Part shown: positions 1 through 12,300 of the stretch, one piece after another
Layout of the letters: every line of letters starts with the position of its first letter
How positions within the stretch are numbered: position 1 is the stretch's first letter
The notes under the pieces: model-generated
Database searches by the model: none
Seen by the model: the letters and a program-made list of their open reading frames with translations, nothing else
What the model was told of the DNA's origin: nothing
Origin: Syngnathus acus
Taxonomy: Eukaryota; Chordata; Actinopteri; Syngnathiformes; Syngnathidae
DNA: 64,000 nucleotides
Direction of reading: 5' to 3'
NCBI RefSeq assembly: GCF_901709675.1
Contig: NC_051102.1
Span: forward strand, 10,053,412-10,117,411
Program-made: the position numbers and the translations under genes

Positions 1-1293
1 AAGGAGTGCAAATAGGGTTTGACTAACAATGTATAGTTGTCTGTATTTTACTGCCCCCAGGTGGCCAAAAGCATGCACGCACGAAGGAGCAGCATTCAAT
101 TGGTCGGGAAAAATGTCTAATTTGGGGTTGCCGAAACGGTTTCTTCGACATTTACTGTAATTGGCTTGGTTTTGTTTCGAAAACATACAGTTGCTGCCTT
201 GTTCATGTTATGGCTTCTGTCACCTGCGTCTGGTTTAGTCATAATCCACGCACGCAGCTATTTATAGCTACGTCTGGTCCCAATTTAGTCTGCTGGATTA
301 TTACGAGTCTTGTTGTTGTTTAACAGCATGCCTTTGTAGATTCTTTGCGTGTTTTGGGGAATTTGGACTTTCTGCCTCATTGGATTGCATATCAGGTCTA
401 ACTGGAACGTAACTTGAGCTATTATCAAAAGGATTTAGCTTGCCGAGTCGTGATCCACTTTGTTTTATGTTTCGTTTGACAGTCAATTTCAGGCAAGGAA
501 TACCTCAAATGTATTCAACTTGTGTGATTAAGATTGATTCATTTCAATCTGACACTACAAATTGTTGAAAGTAAGAAAATATTTTTTTTCCGTTTTTTTA
601 ATGCTTGAAAAGAAACATGTTATATGAGTCTTAAGTGTTTCGCCAGGAATTCTTGCCCATGTGTGCAGAATTCTGGTTGCTTTTTCTTTGGTGTGTGCAA
701 AAGAGAACAAAGGGAGTTTTCACAAGAGGTTTGGTATCCCGGTGAAATTAGGTCCAAAACCTGAGAACTTGCTGAGCCACTTCCTGCATTAGAAGTTGAT
801 TCAGTGCAAATGTATATACACTGAGAGGAGGAGCGGAGCGGAGCGGGGCTTGGTTCCAAGTGGGTGTTGCGGCTTTCATTCGGGTCCGTGTCGAGGCTTT
901 GCTGTGTCAGCAATGTGCCACAGGCTTGGAAAAATGTAACTCAACCTTCAGAGGGTCTATTTATATTATATTTTATATATAGGTTCTTCATTTCCGCATG
1001 TACGTGAGGCAGGGCACGGTGAAGGGGTGTCAAGGGACACGGTGGGGGGGGGCTGCTTTTGTCAGGTTTCCAGCCGAGGAGTCGCATTCCTTGCCCGACT
1101 TATTTTGGAGAGCGCCACAGTGAGTGGTTCTAATTTACGGCGACTTTATTAGCAGAAAAGAATGCTTTCAGTCTGTTACTTATGAACCCCCCCCCCCCCC
1201 CTCCCCTACATGCACATGTTGAGTTTGTACAGTGCGGCCTTACAAATTGAATTCATTCTGTGATTACACACGTATCTCAAATCAGGTTTTTGT

Positions 1294-1327
1294 ATTGAAA
1301 TGAATGAAAATGACATTAATCCGTTCC
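1294..1327 (+). repeat. Dispersed repeat copy A (also in two MRC1 introns)
   Basis: The core TTGAAATGAATG followed by ACATTAATCCGTTC recurs, with a few changes, at 29718-29767 and 31495-31534. Three copies in 64 kb, all intronic or upstream, indicate an interspersed repeat. I cannot name the family with certainty. Confidence 0.55.
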
Positions 1328-3688
1328 AGCAGACAAAACAACCAAAAACGGTGTTATAAGGAGTCACTTTTATCTCAAGTTATTTTATTTTGTCGTCCAA
1401 ATGAAATATCACTTCCTGATGGTTTCAATCAAACAAAAAAAAGAGTCAGCTGGTGTCAGATTCAAGAGTTTTTTATTCGCCATGTTTGAGCGTGCCAAAC
1501 AAGGAATTTGACTTCGGTAAATCACAGCCTCTGTTCAACATTTAGGTGACTAACAACACTCAGGACATGTGAAAAATGGCAAATATTCTCAAACATCCCC
1601 TGATCTTAAACTCCCAAGAGGGCAAGGAAGAACTCAAAACTCCAGCTAGGGGAACTGAGTCAGAGGACTAAGGAAGTGACAGTTATCGGGTCAATCCGGG
1701 ATTGAGTGACTCAAAAGGCAGACGAGGCGACTGGTCGGACGGAGCCACTGGGAATTGTCCCTGAGGATCATTTAAAACGGGTTAGTGCTCATCCAATTTT
1801 AAGATCTTGCCCGCATTTGGGGGAAAAAAAAGCTTACCAATTTAGAGTCGCTGGAGCCAATTTTGGGAAAATTGCAATCTTGCAGTAAGAAAAGAGCGTC
1901 GAGTCACATTGCTAAGATGCTTTTTGAGGCGTGAAATGTTGTGGGAACAGAGTGGTAGTCAAATCGACATCTGGTAGGGTGTAGGTTTTCATATAATGTC
2001 TTTTTAATTTATTTTAAGCTGGTTTCTGGGCTGGATCACAAGGAAAACACAAGAACTGGAGGTGTCTAACTCAATTTGATTTGAAGTGACATCACAGCAA
2101 AAAGACATTGGCTTCCACAGATGCCAACATCTATAACGGCCTTTTCAAATGTAACAAAATGCAAAATAGAAAGACGAGTGGCTGCTCGAGGGTGGCAGGA
2201 GTGTCGACATTTTTTTTTTTTTTTTTTACTCTTGATGAAATGATTGCGTTGTACCGGGACTGGTTCACCTCGTGAGAAATCTCCCGAGTCAGCTCCACTG
2301 AGTCAGCTCTCAAATATTTTGGGACTTGAAGAAAGAAACATGCATGAGAAAAAAAGAAACATCTTTTCGTTTATCCTCGGTTTGGGAAGCTTAGCGCCGC
2401 TCGTGTTTGTATGCTTGTAACAGGAGTGCGTTGACGTGAGAGTGAACACACAGGCCAATGCTGATTTAGCACCCTTACACCGTGGACCACCCGGAACGTG
2501 TGACCACTGGAAAATAAAAGTGCACACCACGATTTGAGGGGCAAGTCCAGGTTTGGTTGTGATAAAATATTTAAAACCTGCTTGACGAAACATGCAGCAC
2601 CTTGTGTATTTCAAATACCCAAACAACACTGCCTTAAGAATGGACCACCATCTTACGGCTAACATAGACGAGGAATTTGACATGCTAACAGTTAGCGTCA
2701 CTCCAGAAATCTTTAAACGGTGCATATTCGAACACAACTGGTGGAGCAACACAAGTAGACAGTAGTAGTCCATGAAGTCTTCTTCACTTTTCTGCATGGC
2801 TGTATTCTACTGCCACCTGTTGGTCATGAGCACTCCAGGAGGAGTGAATTGAAGCATTAAATCATGACTCACGGGTGTTTCAAGCTTAGCTTTTCATTTA
2901 AATATTTGTGTTCCTTTTCTTCGACCTGTTTATGGTAGTTGTAGTACATTCTCACACCAATACAATGTTTGAATATGTTTTTCAAAAAGCACTTGACAAT
3001 CAGCGCCTGCTGCTCATCGGAGCATAAACTTTCACATGGGAATCTTCCAGTTATCATTTCGCTTCCCGGTAACTCGTCGTTTCACAACCTGCGGGGGAAA
3101 AAACAACTTCGAGCAAGGTTGCGCAATCCGCAGACAACTTTGGAAAGTTGTCTATTTGGACAAGGCGGAAAGATAATTGCATCCATCCGTGGAGCTTTTG
3201 CACTTGTTAGCCTGCCGCTTGTGTGTTTTTTGAAAAAAAGTCACAAACAATCGGTGACACGCTTGTAAAAATGCAGTGACCAGGAGTGAACGCCTTTATT
3301 GTGTTTGAGAGCCGTTCTGACTAGTTTACTTTCCTCAGTTGACTTGCAAACACAGAAGCTGCAAACTTGTTTCCTTGCTTGCTTACTTCCTTGCTTGCTT
3401 ACTTGCTTGCTTGCCGTGATGGAATGAGGTCATTGTGTTTCAAATGAGCCTCATGTGGATACTCCACAGTTTGTCAGTCATCCACATGCGATTCAGAGTC
3501 ATATTGTTTGGATCAGAACCACAGATCCATATCAGCGCTAGTCCAACTCAGCTACACAAAATCACAAGTCCGTATTATGTGCTTCCTTGCTTCCTGGAAG
3601 AGACACGTAATATGACCACCAAATAAAAAAAAAGGTGTGGCGAGGGGAATTGAGGTCATTCGGGCCTTCTCCAGGGTTTGTCCTAGAC

Positions 3689-3985
3689 CAGGGGTGCCCA
3701 TCGATCGCGATCGACCGGTCGATCGCCAAGCCACTATTGGTCGATCGCGTGATATTAAAATGTTTTTATTTTTTTTCGCACTTGACGCGTGTACAAACAA
3801 CGGCGCTAACACGCTAGCTCGCGAGTTCCCTCCAATTGTCAGAACCCTGTTTTTTCTCTTAAACTTAAGAAAGGGTATAAAAATGAGTGGGGCAGCTGGC
3901 CATAGTAAGAAGTATCACTTTCATAGGGAACGGGAGTAGGACTTTTTTTTTCACGATGACATGGCGTCAAAGTTGAATGACTGAC
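3689..3985 (+). mobile_element. hAT transposon fragment with decayed transposase start
   Basis: The stretch opens with CAGGGGTGCCCA, a typical hAT-type terminal sequence. A palindrome-rich run of GATCGATCGCGATC-like motifs follows. From about 3883 a frame reads MSGAAGHSKKYHFHRERE, then a TAG, then DFFF in the same frame. This resembles the start of the ZBED/GTF2IRD2-like hAT transposases, where a KKYHFH..WEEDFFF motif precedes the BED finger. That family match is from memory. Another in-frame stop follows within 20 codons and no matching 3' terminus is visible, so this is a truncated, inactive 5' remnant within the presumed COLEC12 intron. Confidence 0.6.
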
Positions 3986-4123
3986 TAAAAACAAAAGCAA
4001 AAGGTCAGGTCTTGACCTAATGTCTTGTATGTGGTTCATAGCCGCCTCCGCTTCTTAAGATATGTTTGTATATCTTTGCTGTTTTTGTTCGAATGGTACA
4101 GTCTGGTCCAAACACACCGACGA

Positions 4124-4151
4124 CCCCCCCCCCCCCCCCCCCCCCCCCCCC
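4124..4151. repeat. 28-base poly-C tract
   Basis: An uninterrupted run of 28 C residues. A similar 15-base run is at 1187-1201. Such tracts form G-quadruplex-capable strands opposite and are error-prone in sequencing, so the exact length is uncertain. Confidence 0.9.
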
Positions 4152-4520
4152 TCAAATAAAGCTGCCTGCGCTCATCTTGTTTACATGGTATGTTGATGTC
4201 GTTCTTTAAGTGAAGACAACAAAGCACTTGAGGGGCTCTGATGTCGGGCCCCCTCAAGGAGGTTCTACGTAAACGACTGCCCCGTGTTACCTCTGCAGCT
4301 GGGCCCTCTTAGATGGGATGTTTGGACAGATGGAAGGGCCCAGAATGCCTGCACCCACCTCCCCCCCCCCCAACCTGGTTGTCCGAGCCCACTCACTGAG
4401 TGGGAAGGATGGAATTTCAGTTAGCTGCTCCGTTGGACCAGCGATTTGGACAAAAGTACTTTTTGTGACTTGACTTTTCATTTTGTTTTGTGTTTTAACT
4501 CGACTCTCCTTCTCTTGTAG

Positions 4521-7500
4521 GAATCCAGGAAGGTTCCGAGTGCACAAAGTGTAAAAATGACTGGGCTCTGCGCGGCGCCATCGCGCTGCTCTACGTGCTC
4601 TGCGCCCTGCTCACAATCGCCGTGGCCATCCTCGGTTACAAAGGTCGGTGACGGTGACTGCAGTGATCGTTATACATCCATTTCTTTTTTTATAGCCCTT
4701 GTTCTCATTGGGTTACGAAGCCTAACAGAGAGGCGAGGTGCACTTTGGGCCAACTGGCAGCAGATTATAGAGTAGCAAAATAAAGCTTAAGGTGTAACGA
4801 TACTGCCTAAGTGCCGATTGCTGTGTGTGTGTGTGTGTGTGAGCTTGTAATGCTTTGGCTCCATAATACCGACCAGATGAGCCTGCAGCGACTTGATTGG
4901 TTTAACGAGGCCTGACCAGAGTTTATGGCTGGGTGGTAATTTGTTGTCTGGTGAAGCACTCGTGGGTGTCGGGGATGGTTTCCGAGAATATTTGATGGCT
5001 TCTGTGTTGTCTTTTTGCTTATCCACGTGCCGTATTTCCCCAAAGAAGGGCACCCCAGCATGTACTTTGGTGCCCTCTAGGGTTGAACAGCTTCTAAATG
5101 CAATTTTGGATTGGCGTCTGCTTTTGTGCACATCTGAAGTCAATTCACAACGCAGCCTACGCTTCTTTTCATTTCTGTCAGTGGTCCAGAGAATGGACAA
5201 CGTCGCCGAAGGAATGCAGAAATATGGCGGTAAAATCAACGCTGTGGAGACCGACTTAAAGAAACTTGGTGAGTTTGGCCATCACATACAAAATCCAGAG
5301 AGAGGCACGCAAATGACATTTATCCATGGAACATATGGTACAATCCTTGTCTGCTCTCAAACAAATCCCCCCCAAAAAAGTTAAACTGTTGATGCTGGCT
5401 GACCGGAGGTCTTGCGAGGTTGGCTGAAGTCTTGCCTAATGTTGCGCAACTTTGGAGAGGCTCCATTTTATTTTCACCTTTTTACGTTTCCCCTTCAGAC
5501 TACCAGACGGGTGAGAAGTCGGTCAACGCCACCAGTGACATTAAGACATTTAAATCGGATCTCGAGGCCCTGCAGAGCCAGCTGAACGATATCGACATCA
5601 GGTCCACCCAGAACAGGGACGTGCTGAGTGAACTTCACCTGACGGGCGACAACACGCAGGACAGCCAAATCTCCTTGCAGAGTTTGCTAAAGGGCAACGC
5701 CGCCTCGCTGCGCAGCGTCAACCAGACGTTGACGTCCTACGGCGGCGTGATCGGTGACCTGCAGACCGACACGGCCAGACTCCAGTCCGAGATCCAGGGT
5801 CAGTTCAAAGAGCAGGGTCAGTCTCAGGTCAGTATCAGCGCGCTGAACATCACGCAAGCCCAGCAGCGCAATGCGCTAAGCTCGCTGCAGAAGACGGTGG
5901 AGGACGCGGGGCAGACGGTGCAAAAACTCAAGAATGACTATCAGACGCTACAGCAGACAGCCAGACAAACCCGTGCGGACACGGTCTGGCTCAAAGAGAA
6001 AGTCCAGAATCTTCAGATTATGGCAGCAAACAACTCGGCGTCGACGCGGTCCAACGGCGAAGCCTTGGATGATTTGGGGGCTCAGCTTAGCACGCTAGCG
6101 AGCCAGATCCAGAACACCTCCATCCTCACGGAAGGACACGATCAGAACTTGCGGGAACTCATGGACCATCAGAGAGACCACGATAACGCCACCTCGTCCA
6201 AGTTCGATGTGATGGAAGCGCGCCTTGACAAGCACGAGAGCAACATCGATCGCGTGACGGGCAACGTGAGCTTCGCCGCGCAGCTCCTCGGCACCATCAG
6301 CACGGATCTCAACAGCCTGAGGTCGTGCGCCGAGACGGTGATGCGCCACTCTGACGTCCTTGTGGACCTGAACAACAGCGTCGGCGAGGCCAAGGACGAG
6401 AGCAGAAACCTGCGCGCCCAGCAGGATGAGCTGGTGGCTCGACTGGACAAAGAAGTCAACAGCTTGTCTTTGGTGATGGAAGAGATGAAACTGGTGGATA
6501 GCAAGCACTCACAACTCATCACCAACTTCACCATCCTCCAGGGTAAGACGGGGTCCTGCAAGGGTGAAATCGGGAAAAGGAGGCATCTTCAGCAGTGGCC
6601 ATACAACTGAACACATTGCCTATAATTGTTTTTTTCAGGTCCACCAGGTCCAAGGGGCCCCAAGGGAGACAAAGGGCCCCAGGGCCCAGTAGGTCAGTCA
6701 GGCCGGAAAGGTGATAAGGGTGATAAGGGGGTACCAGGTATGGTAGGAGTGAAAGGAGAGAAAGGTGCTCTTGGCCCACAAGGTGCAATAGGTCCAAAGG
6801 GTCCACCTGGCCCGCGAGGCCTTCCTGGGGCTAATGGATCAAGAGGACCCGGGGGTCGACCTGGAACCCCCGGAGACAAAGGCGACCCTGGATCTCAAGG
6901 TCTTCCAGGCAGAGATGGACTAGCGGGTTTGCAAGGGCCGCAAGGACCACAGGGTCTCAGGGGTGCTGCGGGACCTGCTGGCTTAGAGGGGCCACGTGGG
7001 CCTGTTGGACCCATCGGTCCTCCTGGTCCTCCAGGATTACCTGCGCCGGTGCCTCCGACTGTTTTGAAGTTACCGAAGCCCACTGCAGCTCCTGAACCAA
7101 CTGCTAAACTACCAAGCGTGGCAACAGAGCAGGCTCAAATGCCACAGCTTGCCCCCACTTCAGATCCTGGTTGGTCTCACGTTAGCATACCTGAACACGA
7201 CATATACTGAGAAAGTTCATTGGCAAGTAGTCGATCAACCGTAATGATTTGCTTTTAGGTTGTCCAGCAGAGTTTAGGCGGTTTGGAGACAGCTGCTATT
7301 TCGTCTCTGCCGCCACTCTGAAGATCAACTACGATGAAGCCAGCACTTTTTGTTCCAACATGGCAGCACATTTGGTCATTATTAACAACAATGAGGAACA
7401 GGTAGGAGTTATTACTTGGGAGGAATAAAATGAAACATTTTGTAAACAACGGGGTCCTCCTCAGGTGTTTGTGAAGAACATGGTCACAGGCAAGGGCTTC

Positions 7501-7893
7501 TTCTGGCTGGGTCTGACTGACAGGGAAGAAGAAAATGTGTGGAAGTGGGCGGATGGAAGCATACCGGTTTTCAAGTGAGTCTTCTTTGATGTCCCCCTCA
7601 TTTTGAGGGACAAAAAACAAAACTAAACCATGTTGCCCCTGCGCTGGCTCTCAAAGGAAATGGAATCCGGGCCAGCCTGATAACTGGACGCACGGTCACG
7701 TACACGGTGAGGACTGTGCCGGTCTCATCCTAAACGGCAACTGGAATGATTTCTTCTGCACCGAGCGCTTGGGCTTCATCTGTGAACAGACCGCCAGTGG
7801 TCAGTATCGTCTTTATCGACACGGCTGAGAGGGTTGCTTTAAAAATCGAAATCTCTTGCCTTATTTCCTCCAGTGTCAACTCCGGTTTCGTAG
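4521..7893 (+). CDS. COLEC12: Collectin-12 / scavenger receptor with C-type lectin (5' partial)
   Basis: A type II membrane scavenger receptor of endothelium and phagocytes that binds oxidised LDL, bacteria, yeast and galactose-type glycans. Exons read: 4521-4643, 5182-5268, 5499-6542, 6639-7169, 7259-7401, 7465-7574, 7657-7799 and 7874-7893, and all phases agree. The first exon encodes the cytosolic juxtamembrane stretch [17 protein letters not shown] and the membrane anchor. The single 1044-base exon encodes the coiled-coil stalk with many N-glycosylation sites (NQT, NIT, NNS). The next encodes about 45 Gly-X-Y triplets. The last four encode the C-type lectin domain. It carries QPD in the sugar-binding loop and a later WND, as expected for galactose preference. 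Translation ends at TAG 7891-7893 after a short STPVS tail. The donor at 7169 (GTTGGT) is weak but fits in phase. The first coding exon is missing from the window. Confidence 0.95.
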
Positions 7894-9397
7894 CATCATC
7901 GTGGACTTGCGTGTGGAACAGTCAAGTTTGTGGGAGACAAAGATGAAGAAGAGAGGACTTTGTTGCAAAAATTGAGTTTCACTCTATAAAGACTAAAAAG
8001 CACTTTTTGTGGTGCAAAAGACACACCTACACAGCCCATCTTGGTCTGTATTGATGAGCGAAGACCTCGAGGATGTGTATCATCTAATTCATTCGTCAAT
8101 GCAACCTCCTTAGTTGCTAATCATGTCGTTAATCTTTTTTTAATCCGAAGATATACAACAGACACTATAACAGGAACCAGCCATTTAAAAGGAAAGCTCA
8201 ATGTGAACTGTGCTGCTGTTTTAATAGAAGATTATTTCCCCCCCTTAACGTGCCAGTACGTGAGGCACAAAGACACAATATGCATTGTTATACAGTATAT
8301 ATATTTTTACAAGATGATTCATTTACCAAATACCAAATGTAGCATGTCGGGCGCTTATTAAATACATAATTAGTTTTATATATATATAATTGATATTTGC
8401 CAATTTGTGTATTATTCAGGGAATACTGTAGTTAAATTAGCGCCCTTGAAAATAACAATTCACAACATTCACTGCAATAAAATGTTTTTATGGCTCATCA
8501 ACTTGATTAGACTGGTTGCTACAACTGCACAGATTCACAAAAAATAGACACGAACAACATTTTTTTTTTCTTGTGCATTTTCACATTCTTGTAAAAACAA
8601 AAAGAAGCATAGTTGGCAATACTCGATTTGAAAGTTTCTAAAGAATAAAGAAATCAACACAATTTCAACCACCAAGGGTTGCCTGGATGACTGAGCATCT
8701 ACAAATTGTATTTTTATTCTGAATGTATGTCATAAATGACTTAACAGCTGTTAAGCAATTAAGATATGAACGAAGTCAAGAAAATAGAATGAAATGACGT
8801 TTTTAATTGAAACTGAAACGTCTGAATTTACAGTTTAATATGCAAAGTGCATTACATACCGAGAGTGACGTCTTAACAAATTTTAAAAATTACAAATGTC
8901 ATGAATACAGAAATACCTGGATATTAACTAATCACAAATAACATTATTTCGACTGGGAATTAATTTGGAATTTTTAAGATTGAAATGGACGTTTCTCACA
9001 TTATCTTGCCCGACAAGACATCGTCACGTGATCACAATCGTCATGTGACAATGACATCATTTTTTTATGACAAGGACGGGGCACAAGCTGTATGGTTACG
9101 TCATCTCTCAGATACTTCTACTTACTTAAAAGTTTAGACAAATTAGTAGAGTTGAAAGTGTGATTATCGAGTGTGTGTGGTTTTTTTTGGTTGCAATTTA
9201 CCCCCGGGGTGGACTTTGACTCGCTTTCCCAGCATGCCTTGCGTGTTGCTAGCGAGAAGGAGTGACTGTGTAGAAAAATCGGCCGGCCGACGCTTTTCGA
9301 CATTCAACCGAGTGCTCGCTCGCTACTATGCATTTGAATAGTTCCAAATAAGGATAAACGACAACAAGCGCGGAAGGTGACGTTTGTTGCTCCAGCG
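7894..9397. other. COLEC12 3' UTR and STAM promoter region
   Basis: This AT-rich intergenic stretch has an AATAAA near 8476 that could end COLEC12 transcripts. Closer to STAM lie two E-boxes, GTCACGTGAT at 9023-9032 and GTCATGTGAC at 9040-9049. At 9226-9240 is TTCCCAGCATGCCTT, which resembles a ZNF143/STAF site. No open frame with family resemblance was seen. Confidence 0.5.
9023..9049. promoter_or_regulatory. Paired E-box (CLEAR-like) upstream of STAM
   Basis: GTCACGTGAT and GTCATGTGAC lie 7 bases apart, about 350 bases before the STAM start codon. They match or nearly match the GTCACGTGAC element bound by TFEB/TFE3/MITF factors. That these factors act here is inference from motif and position only. 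Confidence 0.3.
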
Positions 9398-12300
9398 ATG
9401 CCGCTCTTCGCCACTAACCCATTCGATCAAGATGTTGGTAAGGAGTATGCTAAATGCTAACATTGTTTGGCTAGTGTCTCGACTGGTGGGCGGCTTTTGT
9501 TGAAGGTGTCTCAAACGAAACTGTCGCTACTCGTCAAATTCAAATATATCTACCGAAGCGTAGTTTGACTTGGCGACGGTATCCACGTCAGGCACTCCTT
9601 GAGCATGTGTTGTTAGCGTGTTAGCTCGGCTAGCGTATCAACCCTGACACATCAATTCACCTACGTGATGATGAACTGCACTGGAAAAGTTTTTAACAAC
9701 AGGAACTCAAATGACGCATTTTGCACATACTTCTGGTGGGTAACTCAGAATTTAGTCGGCTTGTGAAAGCACTTAAAGTTTGACTTGTTTGTATTCACAA
9801 AGTCGTGCTGTACATCCGGGTGATCAGAGCAGGTGTACAGTACGTCATTCCGATGATTAGCACTGTTTGTTTTTGTCAGCAAAGATTTTGTATTAAAAGT
9901 AATTCATCTCCATTTGATGGTTTCATTTTTTAAACCTACTGCCTTGTCCACATGTTTTCCCCCTCCATAGAGAAAGCAACCAGTGAGATGAACACAGCGG
10001 AAGACTGGGGCCTCATCTTGGACATTTGTGATAAGATAGGACAGTCACGTAATGGGTCAGTTACACTTTTTGCTATACGCTCTTACAAAGTTATATGTAG
10101 AGGTGCAGCCATTAATCAATAACTTATCAATCACCAAAATGATATTATTTGATCAATTGTTTAGAGATCTTTGATCTTAAATTGTCCACATATTTAACAT
10201 TTCAGCCCCTTAAAAATATTCTCCTATTTCTTAAGCCCTTCATGGAAATACACTCGTGTTTCATCAAAATAACACATTTGCAAATAACATTGATCAATGA
10301 TGTTATGGACCAAAGCAGTAATTGAATCCTAATTAACATTTGTGCATTTCCTGCACTGTCAATTTAAAACAATGTCCTGTTTTGGAATATAGGGATGCAT
10401 TAAAAACTGAATTAATTGACAGACGAATCGATTGCTAAGCCGTAGCCCGTGTTGATTTGTATCTTTGTTGCTTGGCAGGCCCAAAGAATGTCTGCGCTCT
10501 ATAATGAGACGTGTGAATCACAAGGACCCCCATGTGGCCATGCAGGCACTCACTGTAAGCACACAGAACTCCAATCCAAACTGTCTTTCTCAGGAAAAAG
10601 AACATTCCTGAGCAACCACAATACTGTCCCCCCTAAAGAATTACGGCTTTGAAAAAAACGAGATGTAATTATTATGACGATACTTAATGAAGTGTATTTT
10701 TGACAAGAAGTCATTGTGCGTGTGCTGGCAGCTTCTTGGTGCATGCGTGTCCAACTGTGGCAAGATCTTTCACCTGGAAGTGTGCTCTAGAGAGTTTGCC
10801 AGTGAAGTCAGCAACGTCTTAAATAAGGTTTGCAATCGTCTCCATGCGCATTGTTCTGACTACATAGTATTGTGCTGCCTCTAGTTTGGTTATTCTTACT
10901 CCTAGGGTCACCCTAAAGTGTGCGAGAAGCTGAAGGCGCTGATGGTGGAGTGGGCCGAGGACTTCCGCAACGACCCCCAACTCAGCCTGATCTCGGCCAT
11001 GATCAAGAATCTGCGCGAGCAGGGCGTCACGTTTCCCATGGTGGGCTCTCAGGTCAGACTGCGTCCAGCAATTGCTTGCCTTTCGATTGAGGTCAATGTG
11101 TGACCCGCTTTCGATCTCAGGCGGCAGAGCAAGCAAAAGCCAGTCCCGCCCTGGTGGCAAAGGATCCCGCCACCTCCTCTAACAAGAAAGAAGAAGATGA
11201 CTTGGCCAAAGGTAAAGGCAAGAGGCTCTTCAATCCAAATATTTTTCAATCTAAATTGTTATTTGTCGAGACGCAAAACATCCTCCCCTCTTTGTTGAAA
11301 CTGCAGCTATCGAGCTATCCTTGAAGGAGCAGCGGCAGCAGGGCCAGACGTCCTTCTCCGGCCTCTACCCCAGCACCTCGGCACTGATGCCCGTGCACAA
11401 GTCTGACGGGCGCAAGGTGCGCGCCATTTACGACTTCGAGGCGGCCGAGGACAACGAGCTCACCTTCAAGTCGGGAGAGATCATCACCGTCCTGGACGAC
11501 AGGTCAACATGCACACGTACCCTATCTCCACGTCAACGGCGCGTGTGTGGGTCATGTGACTAAATGCATGTTTTTAACTTAATTTTAGCGACCCCAACTG
11601 GTGGAAAGGGGAGACGTATCAGGGGGTGGGCCTCTTCCCATCCAATTTTGTCACGGCTGATCTCACAGCAGAACCCGAAATGAGTACGTACACAGACACA
11701 CACAAACACACACACAAATCACAACTAGACATATATCATCATAATATAATGACATCATTAAATAATGCCAAGAACTTGTACATCATGAGTTTCCTGCTTT
11801 GATTCAATAGATTGTGCAGCTCCTTGTCAGGTGTGCACGTAGGCTACCAGGGGGCAGTATATTACGTACAAATAGCCCACAATAGGAGATAGTATTGTAC
11901 AAATAGCCCACAACAGGTGACCCGCCAAACAGTCTGCCTTCATTTATGTAACAAGGAGCATTTTTTTCCATCAGTTTCTGCTCTTCTCACAGTGAAGACG
12001 GAGAAAAAGACGGTGCAGTTTAGCAAAGACGTTCAGGTGGAGACCATCGAGCCGGAACAGGAGCCCGTTTTCATCGATGAGGTAAAAATGGCACGACTTT
12101 ACTCATTTGGCACCATACTTTGATCAACTCAGGGGTTGTGTTAAAAATGTATTTTCAGGACAAAATGGACCAATTACTGCAGATGATTCAGAGCGCAGAC
12201 CCCACGGACAACCAGTCAGACAGTGTTGAGTTGCTACAGCTGGAAGGTAAACTTGTCAGTCAAATACTAAATGCCACACATGCTGTCAATACTTGATTTA

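Larger units (their letters stand above)
1..4520 (+). other. Probable COLEC12 intron / upstream region, no exon recognised
   Basis: The first COLEC12 exon seen here begins at 4521 in codon phase 1, so a short first coding exon must lie upstream. I found no matching start exon in this stretch, and it probably lies before base 1. The region holds a poly-C run at 1187-1201, an AT-rich stretch near 960-980, a CTTG-type microsatellite around 3370-3420, a 28-base poly-C run at 4124-4151, a dispersed repeat at 1294-1327 and a hAT fragment from 3689. The short open frames here show no family resemblance. Confidence 0.6.

Noticed and set aside
620-913. 97-codon minus-strand frame near the left edge
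   Set aside because: Low-complexity Ser-rich reading without family resemblance, in a region expected to be intron.
6694-7083. Minus-strand Pro/Gly-rich open frames opposite COLEC12
   Set aside because: They are reverse readings of the Gly-X-Y collagen exon and follow from its composition.
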